Shown: in pieces, positions 7,728-12,917 of the stretch
Position numbering within the stretch: the first letter of the stretch is position 1
Layout: the number at the start of each line of letters is the position of its first letter
DNA from: Candidatus Izemoplasma sp.
GTDB lineage: Bacteria > Bacillota_I > Bacilli_A > Izemoplasmatales > Izemoplasmataceae
Reading direction: 5' to 3'
Assembly (NCBI GenBank): GCA_007116205.1
Contig: SKIY01000070.1
Span: 1-12,917 of the forward strand
Length of the DNA stretch: 12,917 nucleotides
Program-made: the position numbers and the translations under genes
Notes under the pieces: model-generated
The model's database searches: none
The model's input: the letters and a program-made list of their open reading frames with translations, nothing else
Told to the model about the DNA's origin: nothing

Positions 7728-9759
7728 GATAATACACCTCCATCCATAAATCCCTAAATAACGAGAATAGTTCGTTTAACAATATATATACAATAATGAC
7801 ACCGAGCAATAACATCACCATGGTAAAAGCTGAAACAAGAATTGATTGAATGGTTTCTTTAACGTTATAAAAGTGTGTTTCCTTAACCATAAAGAAGAAA
7901 TATAACGCCGCAAGACCAATACTGATTGTATGTATAAATGTCATTATAAATGCTTCATTATACGTAAGTCCATGCGAGATAAAGGTAATGACTGGCAACA
8001 GCAAGAAAAACGGTGCCAAACTATAAACGGTCGTAATATAGACATCTCGAATCCGGCCTTCACCCTCACGGATCGACCCAATAAGTCCGTTACTAATAAC
8101 CCAAACACCAAGTGGCAACAAGACTTTAATAAGTTCTTCAAGTAAATTTATATCCACCAACCTGCGCTGGTTAAATAAGAAATTCAAATTATAAATATAA
8201 AAAATATAAAAACTAAAATAAATGAGCAGCAAGACGGTCACCGAAAAGACATTTACACGGTTTCTCCGTTTAATGTAGTAACTGGCTTCAGCTGGATTTT
8301 TCAAGTATGTAAAAACATACAAAATATCATCCGTTATTTTTGATTTTGATCTGATCCAAGCGATACCCTTTTTAATAGGATTCGTCACATTAGACATAAA
8401 CTCTACCTTCATATTAACAATAAATATCGCAAGTAAAATAAACAGCCCAGCAATTCCATACCCAACATTTGCTAAAAGCCATATATTTCTAACTTCCCAG
8501 TATGCCTCGCTATAACCATCACGGTCATTCGCAAGATAAAACGCCTCTAAAGCTTCTTCATATTCCCCTAAAATAAAGTGTGCATTACCAAGCCCTCGGT
8601 GCGCCAAATCAAAGAAATCATTCATCATTAAAACCGCTTCCCACGGTTCTTTACTTTCAGCATAATTGCCGTCTTGATAAAGTGCAAGCGCTTGATGCAC
8701 TAGATTTGCAAACTCGGTTGGATAATAGATCGTAATGCCACCTGAACCGGATGCAGAATCTAACACATACAAATTATATGCACTATCTGCGGCTATCCCT
8801 GAAGGCGTTTCAATATACCCTTGGGTTAAGTTGCTCGATCCACGACCCCCAAATCTGAACAATAAATTTCCTTCGATATCATATTCATAAATATGTCCTG
8901 AATCAGCCAAAACATACATGTTTCCAATTGGACCAATCGCAACATCACGTAAATCCGATGCATTAAACATCGGCGGTAGCAAGTTGCCACCACTAATATT
9001 CAAACGCTTAACACCATGATTTGGTGACCCTGGACTCACTGTGTGAATCAAGCCGCGTTGATCAATCGATATATTATTCACTTGTGGTGGGGTTAAGTTA
9101 AACAGTTCTTCCCGTTGTTCTTGAGTGAAAAATGTAAACTGTAAAATCCTTCTTAAGGTAGGTTGTATTGTATTGGTACCATAAAACCCTAAAAAGTCTC
9201 CGTTATTTGCAAACTGTAACATCCCGCGTGTTCTCGTTCCGCGACTTAATATATATACATTGCCTCGTGTATCGCTAAGAATTTTTTCCGGTTGATAGGT
9301 ACTATCACCAAACAACGGCGATTCTGGTCGCTCAAACGTTTGTAAAATATTACCACTTGCATCTAACTTATACGCAAGTCTCGCACCAGAATCTGCAACA
9401 TAAATATGCCCATCCGCATTAACAAATACACCTTCGGGTCGCTCTAAGAAATCCGCACCAATCACATCAATTTGGTCTGTAGACATATCATATACCAATA
9501 TATGCCCATGGTTTTCTGCCCTTGCGGCAATGTAGATGACATCATCTTGATTAATGTGAATATCATAGGGTTGTCCAATCACTACCCCATTAATCTCACG
9601 AACATGCTCAATAGGAATATACGCCGTTTGTGTAGGTACTAACCTACCATCACTCAGCGTTAGCGTACGAAAACGCACCCCAGTTTCTGCTTGTACTTCT
9701 GTGCCAAAAGTAACTAATACCAGCAATAAAACCGAAAATACATAAAATAGTTTTTTCAT
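7711..9759 (-). CDS. Membrane protein with extracellular NHL-type propeller, TPR-like segment and Yip1-like domain
   Basis: A 682-residue protein. A signal peptide covers about 1-24 (LLLVLVTFGTEVQA). About six propeller strands-sets follow between 55 and 345, with repeats such as RPEGVFVNADGHIYVADSG (107-125), LRDVAIGPIGNMYVLADSG (270-288) and TPSGIAADSAYNLYVLDSA (318-336), the NHL pattern. Residues about 348-424 form TPR-like helices, including ALYQDGNYAESKEPWEAVL (359-377) and AHFILGEYEEALEAFYLA (393-410). A membrane segment at about 427-449 is followed by a basic cytoplasmic loop. A C-terminal Yip1-like domain (about 485-664) then carries roughly five more membrane segments. Topology puts the propeller and TPR outside the cell. 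NHL propellers commonly bind ligands or proteins, so a sensor or scaffold role at the transporter is inferred; no catalytic motif is evident. The ATG overlaps the preceding stop by one base (TAATG), with only a weak GGG upstream, suggesting reinitiation. Confidence 0.88.
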   Translation of the reverse strand: MKKLFYVFSVLLLVLVTFGTEVQAETGVRFRTLTLSDGRLVPTQTAYIPIEHVREINGVVIGQPYDIHINQDDVIYIAARAENHGHILVYDMSTDQIDVIGADFLERPEGVFVNADGHIYVADSGARLAYKLDASGNILQTFERPESPLFGDSTYQPEKILSDTRGNVYILSRGTRTRGMLQFANNGDFLGFYGTNTIQPTLRRILQFTFFTQEQREELFNLTPPQVNNISIDQRGLIHTVSPGSPNHGVKRLNISGGNLLPPMFNASDLRDVAIGPIGNMYVLADSGHIYEYDIEGNLLFRFGGRGSSNLTQGYIETPSGIAADSAYNLYVLDSASGSGGITIYYPTEFANLVHQALALYQDGNYAESKEPWEAVLMMNDFFDLAHRGLGNAHFILGEYEEALEAFYLANDRDGYSEAYWEVRNIWLLANVGYGIAGLFILLAIFIVNMKVEFMSNVTNPIKKGIAWIRSKSKITDDILYVFTYLKNPAEASYYIKRRNRVNVFSVTVLLLIYFSFYIFYIYNLNFLFNQRRLVDINLLEELIKVLLPLGVWVISNGLIGSIREGEGRIRDVYITTVYSLAPFFLLLPVITFISHGLTYNEAFIMTFIHTISIGLAALYFFFMVKETHFYNVKETIQSILVSAFTMVMLLLGVIIVYILLNELFSLFRDLWMEVYYRVFDF
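7735..7741 (-). promoter_or_regulatory. Ribosome binding site selecting the GTG start of the DUF5696 gene
   Basis: GGAGGTG on the minus strand lies within the end of the preceding gene. GGAGG is 9 nt from GTG 7727. The next in-frame ATG (7706) is about 30 nt away and would cut into the signal peptide, so the GTG is the better start. Confidence 0.75.
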
Positions 9760-10634
9760 TATTTAATCCCTGAATGTGCCATGGTGTTCATGACTTTAGC
9801 TTGTAAGAATAAAAACATAATTATATTTGGCACAAACATAATTAAACTTGCCGCAGCCATCATCCCTTGTCCTGCGACAGGATTACCTACAATAGCCGCT
9901 AATGTAGAAAAGTAAAACGATAATGTCTTCATACTTTCACTATCAATATAAAGCGCCGGGCCTACCACATCATTCCAAATTAGTTGAAACGATAAAATTC
10001 CAACAGTCGCCACTGCCGGAGCAATAATTGGCATAATAACCCGTAAAAATATCTGCATTTCACTCGCACCATCAATTTTAGCCGCCTCAATGATTTCATT
10101 CGGTGTTTGATCAATAAACTGCTTAACCAAAAAGAGCCCTACCGGAATCGCAATAAGCGGTAAAAACAAAACCATATATGTATCGATGAGTCCCAAGCGA
10201 GAAATCGTTAAATATCTTGGAATCGTTACAGCAATAGGGACAAACATGAGTGCTAATGTATTAATTTCAAACAACACTTTTTTACCTTTAAACTTAAGCT
10301 TAGATAGTCCGTAAGCTGCTAAAGAAGTTACCAATATACTTAAGAAAACACCGACTACCGTAACAACAATACTATTGAATAAATACCGGCTAAAAGGAAT
10401 CCCTGAATCTGCTGCTAACTGTACCAAATTCCTAAAATTTTGTAAGGTCGGTACCCGAACAAAAAAGCGCGGGGGATAAGCAAACAGTTCATTCATCGGT
10501 TTAAAAGCATGGCTGACAATAAATAGTATCGGCAATGCAACAAAAGCGGCCAACGGAATTAACAAAATGTAAAATTTTAGCTGGCTTCGATGAAAATGCT
10601 TCGGATTAATCTTCATTCCACTAAATTTCGCCAT
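9759..10634 (-). CDS. Carbohydrate ABC transporter permease, MalG/UgpE type (first pair)
   Basis: A 291-residue CUT1-type inner-membrane permease with a first membrane segment at about 22-42 and roughly six in total. The EAA loop lies at 182-206, starting IEAAKIDGASEMQIFLRVIM, with the canonical D-G-A and closing proline. The C-terminus ends MNTMAHSGIK, a tail typical of MalG-like proteins. AGGAGGT (10641-10647) lies 6 nt before the ATG and overlaps the TAG stop of the partner permease gene, which links translation of the two. Its stop overlaps the start of the propeller-Yip1 gene by one base. It should form the channel with the 11530-10646 product and receive sugar from the solute-binding protein just upstream. 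No ATPase is encoded in the window. Confidence 0.94.
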   Translation of the reverse strand: MAKFSGMKINPKHFHRSQLKFYILLIPLAAFVALPILFIVSHAFKPMNELFAYPPRFFVRVPTLQNFRNLVQLAADSGIPFSRYLFNSIVVTVVGVFLSILVTSLAAYGLSKLKFKGKKVLFEINTLALMFVPIAVTIPRYLTISRLGLIDTYMVLFLPLIAIPVGLFLVKQFIDQTPNEIIEAAKIDGASEMQIFLRVIMPIIAPAVATVGILSFQLIWNDVVGPALYIDSESMKTLSFYFSTLAAIVGNPVAGQGMMAAASLIMFVPNIIMFLFLQAKVMNTMAHSGIK

Positions 10635-10640
10635 TATTGC

Positions 10641-10647
10641 ACCTCCT
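10641..10647 (-). promoter_or_regulatory. Strong Shine-Dalgarno overlapping a stop codon
   Basis: AGGAGGT on the minus strand, 6 nt before ATG 10634. The TAG stop of the upstream permease (10646-10648) shares two bases with it. A terminating ribosome is therefore placed directly on the next initiation site. Confidence 0.8.
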
Positions 10648-11530
10648 AATCTTTTTCTCCAAGAATATTAAATGTTACTTTACTGATCGAATAAATCATC
10701 ACTAATAAGACAACACTAACCGCTGAGGCATACCCCATCAAATATCTGATAAACCCAAAATCTTCAATATGGTTAACCATCAACTGACCAGCATTTTGTG
10801 GGGTTGGATTAGCCCCGGATAACTGCACGCCGATGGCACCAATTTGAAATGTTCCAACCACGGCCATGACGGCGCCAAAGAGCATTTGCGGTTTCATCAT
10901 CGGGATGGTAATATAAAATATTTCTTGCCAGCGGTTTTTCATTCCATCCATATACGCTGCTTCATAAAGCGTTTGATCAATATTTAAAATCCCCGCAAGC
11001 ATGGCTAAAAAGCCAACCCCCATACTCCCCCAAAGCGCAACAACAATCATAATATTCATTAAGTATTGCGGGGAGGTTAGAAACTGGATCGGTTCTTGAA
11101 TAAATCCCCAGTTTAAAAGCAAGGCATTCACATAGCCTGTCGCATCTCCTGAAAACATCACCGTCCAAACAACTGCCATTGCAATCCCAGCAGTCATCGA
11201 TGGACTGTATAAGATAATCGCAAAGACTGTTCTAGAGCGATGCGGTACTTGTGCTAAAATCCAAGCTAATAAAAAGCTCATAATATACCCAACAGGGCCA
11301 ACAATAAATGCGAACTTTATCGTATTCGGTAAAACATATTGCATAAAAACTTCATCGCGGGTTAGCAGTTCTATATAATTTCTTAGCCCTACATATTCAG
11401 GTGTTTGTATCGTATTAAAATACGTAAACGAAAGTCCAATCGCAATAATAATCGGAATAATAATAAACATCACAAACAACAACACATATGGTGTTAAAAA
11501 CCATAATGGTGAATTCATCTTTCTAATCAT
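10646..11530 (-). CDS. Sugar ABC transporter permease, MalF/UgpA type (first pair)
   Basis: A 294-residue CUT1-type permease with about six membrane segments. The first is at about 9-33 (LWFLTPYVLLFVMFIIIPII) and the last at about 265-290. The EAA loop lies at 189-213, beginning YEAAYMDGMKNRWQEIFYIT; the usual D-G-A is D-G-M here. Two in-frame upstream starts exist. I chose ATG 11530 because AAGGAG (11538-11543) is 7 nt from it, whereas the ATG at 11536 would leave only 1 nt. With this start the gene overlaps the end of the solute-binding-protein gene by 8 bp. It pairs with the permease at 10634-9759. It lacks the long basic N-terminus seen in the second-pair MalF-type protein, so the two pairs are clearly different paralogues rather than a recent duplication. 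Confidence 0.94.
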   Translation of the reverse strand: MIRKMNSPLWFLTPYVLLFVMFIIIPIIIAIGLSFTYFNTIQTPEYVGLRNYIELLTRDEVFMQYVLPNTIKFAFIVGPVGYIMSFLLAWILAQVPHRSRTVFAIILYSPSMTAGIAMAVVWTVMFSGDATGYVNALLLNWGFIQEPIQFLTSPQYLMNIMIVVALWGSMGVGFLAMLAGILNIDQTLYEAAYMDGMKNRWQEIFYITIPMMKPQMLFGAVMAVVGTFQIGAIGVQLSGANPTPQNAGQLMVNHIEDFGFIRYLMGYASAVSVVLLVMIYSISKVTFNILGEKD

Positions 11531-12917
11531 CGTCATGCTCCTTCAACCAATAATCTATATTATGTATGGTTGGTACACGGTAGTTCTTAATCGGTACACC
11601 ATTTTCTGCGTACCCAAATTCCTCCATACGATAGATTATCTCACGATTGGCAATACGGACAGCCGTATCCAATGCAATCCTTGGATTGGCATCATTAAAT
11701 ACTATTTTGTTCCAAGCATTACTCAGTTCACGTTCCACCATATAAGCTCCAGGAATACGCGATGCTTCTAAAGCATACTCCCACTGCTTTAATATAATAT
11801 CAATGTGGTGTTCTGGTAATGGCACTTCCGCAAACGCTTCTAAATTCGCAGTGTTCCATAAAAACTCTGTTCCATACGTAGTTTGTAACCGTGAAGCAAA
11901 CGTTATCTGTGTGCTTGTATCCATAAACCATTGGACAAAATCCCAAGCTTCAAGTGGCATATCCGTATCCGTCATAATCATTAAAGATTGTGCCCCACTT
12001 GCAGCCCAACGCTCGACTTCACCTTCAGCATTTCTAACCCCAGGATGCGGTGCAATCTCCCATTTACCAGCAATTTCAGGGGCCGCAATCGTCAACTGCA
12101 AATACGTCGCTAAATCGCCAATTCCAATCGGCAATAACCCCGTACGGAAATGGTTATAAAAGTTTGGTACTTGTTTAGGCATATCATAAATAGTGAACAG
12201 CTCTGTCATCATCCGAACACCATCAACATTTTCATCACTATTAAGTCTGGTCGACATACCATCTTCAGCGTATAAATCGCCACCAAACTGATAAATAAAC
12301 GGAATCGTTACAACAAATGGCTTAAAGCCACCAAACTGTGCAATTGGTTGGAAATAGTTCATTCCAAAGCGTTGTAATTCCGGTAAAATCTCAATGACAT
12401 CATCCCATGTATCAGGAACCGGTAAATTTAAGGACTCAAAAATATCGGTGCGATAAAACTGAACCCAAAAGTTTTGTGTCAACGGGAATCCATACATACC
12501 CTCTTCAAAAGCATATGGAACCATAGCACCAGGAGCAAAGTTTTGCACGAGATCTTCATACCCTCTAAACTGACGTAAATCCAAACTCGCACCACGAATC
12601 GCAAACTCATAAGGTAACCAGTGATTAACGCCTAACGCAATATCTGGTGGTCGGTTTGCTGCATTCGCTAAAATGAGTTTATTCTCATCAGGCATTAGCG
12701 ATAACTGCACACGAATACCCGTTTGCGCCGTAAACTCACTATCAATCATTTGTTGCATAATCTCCACATACTGTCTTGGATAGTTTACCCAAATTTCAAG
12801 TGTGTCTTGTTCCACATCAACAACGGCATAGTCGTTTTGTGTAAACGATATAAAGAAACGTTTAACCGACTCCCATATGCGTACAAAAAAGTTCGCTTGT
12901 GGCGACGGTATATCTTC
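11523..12917 (-). CDS. ABC transporter solute-binding protein, C-terminal part of a larger protein (N-terminus outside window)
   Basis: The frame is open from the right edge to TAG at 11523-11525, giving 464 visible residues. From about visible residue 38 (TLEIWVNYPR) it is a family 1-type extracellular solute-binding domain. Recognisable elements include FTAQTGIRVQLS, RPPDIALGVNHWLPY, MYGFPLTQNFWVQFYRTDIF (start of lobe exchange), VPDTWDDVIEILPEL and EAWDFVQWFMD. It should capture oligosaccharide outside the membrane and deliver it to the permeases. The 35 residues before this domain (including FVRIWESVKRFF) are not a signal peptide or lipobox. The domain is therefore preceded by more protein, probably an N-terminal module. 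A GTG at 12815 has no ribosome binding site and is not a credible start. Large solute-binding proteins with N-terminal extensions occur near Yip1 and DUF5696 genes in Bacillota, as I recall. Ligand identity is inferred only. Confidence 0.88.
   Translation of the reverse strand, partial: EDIPSPQANFFVRIWESVKRFFISFTQNDYAVVDVEQDTLEIWVNYPRQYVEIMQQMIDSEFTAQTGIRVQLSLMPDENKLILANAANRPPDIALGVNHWLPYEFAIRGASLDLRQFRGYEDLVQNFAPGAMVPYAFEEGMYGFPLTQNFWVQFYRTDIFESLNLPVPDTWDDVIEILPELQRFGMNYFQPIAQFGGFKPFVVTIPFIYQFGGDLYAEDGMSTRLNSDENVDGVRMMTELFTIYDMPKQVPNFYNHFRTGLLPIGIGDLATYLQLTIAAPEIAGKWEIAPHPGVRNAEGEVERWAASGAQSLMIMTDTDMPLEAWDFVQWFMDTSTQITFASRLQTTYGTEFLWNTANLEAFAEVPLPEHHIDIILKQWEYALEASRIPGAYMVERELSNAWNKIVFNDANPRIALDTAVRIANREIIYRMEEFGYAENGVPIKNYRVPTIHNIDYWLKEHDDD
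11538..11543 (-). promoter_or_regulatory. Ribosome binding site deciding the start of the first-pair MalF-type permease
   Basis: AAGGAG on the minus strand within the last codons of the solute-binding-protein gene. It is 7 nt from ATG 11530 and 1 nt from ATG 11536, so the inner ATG is favoured and the protein begins MIRKMNSPLW. Confidence 0.75.

Noticed and set aside
11803..12159. 118-codon plus-strand open frame
   Set aside because: It is antisense to the solute-binding protein, has no family resemblance and no partner gene on that strand.
12813..12815. GTG as the start of the solute-binding protein
   Set aside because: No ribosome binding site precedes it, the frame is open upstream to the window edge, and starting here would leave an exported protein without a leader.
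12856..12863. AAACGTTT palindrome, resembling the core of LacI-family operators
   Set aside because: Eight bases only, inside the coding region of the solute-binding protein, without extended symmetry. An AT-rich sequence yields such cores by chance.

Overview
The window is one unbroken, single-strand gene cluster. All ten genes lie on the minus strand, so transcription enters at the right edge (12917) and leaves at the left edge (1). It reads as a carbohydrate-utilisation locus aimed at a beta-1,3-glucan (laminarin-like) substrate. The sequence is AT-rich, starts are preceded by strong AGGAGG-type ribosome binding sites, one gene product is a Gram-positive-style lipoprotein, and several genes belong to families common in Bacillota. 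Every tryptophan in the long frames is TGG and the frames are complete under the standard code, which argues against mycoplasmas that read TGA as tryptophan. A low-GC Bacillota-type organism, or a standard-code Tenericute such as an Acholeplasma/Izemoplasma relative, fits best. The exact lineage is inference.

Order of transcription: (1) the 3' part of a large ABC solute-binding protein whose N-terminus lies outside the window (12917-11523); (2) and (3) a first pair of MalF/MalG-type permeases (11530-10646, 10634-9759); (4) a membrane protein with an NHL-type beta-propeller, a TPR-like segment and a Yip1-like multi-pass domain (9759-7711); (5) a secreted 788-residue DUF5696-type protein (7727-5361); (6) and (7) a second pair of permeases (5364-4300, 4299-3292); (8) a secreted GH16 laminarinase lipoprotein with FnIII and CBM6 modules (3286-1673); (9) a LacI-family repressor (1672-656); (10) the 5' part of a second GH16 enzyme with no signal peptide (637 to the left edge).

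The genes overlap or nearly touch (17-bp overlap to 18-bp gap), which indicates one polycistronic, translationally coupled unit. No intergenic stretch is long enough to hold an obvious promoter, operator or terminator, so these must lie outside the window or inside coding sequence. No RNA gene, CRISPR array or mobile element was seen.

A working model (inference): the lipoprotein GH16 cuts beta-1,3-glucan at the cell surface, held on substrate by its CBM6. The solute-binding protein and one or both permease pairs import oligosaccharides using an ATPase encoded elsewhere. The leaderless GH16 then trims the imported chains in the cytoplasm, and the LacI protein controls the locus. The propeller-TPR-Yip1 protein and the DUF5696 protein sit between the two permease pairs. 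They are the least understood parts and the best candidates for an undescribed component of a Gram-positive glycan-capture machine.
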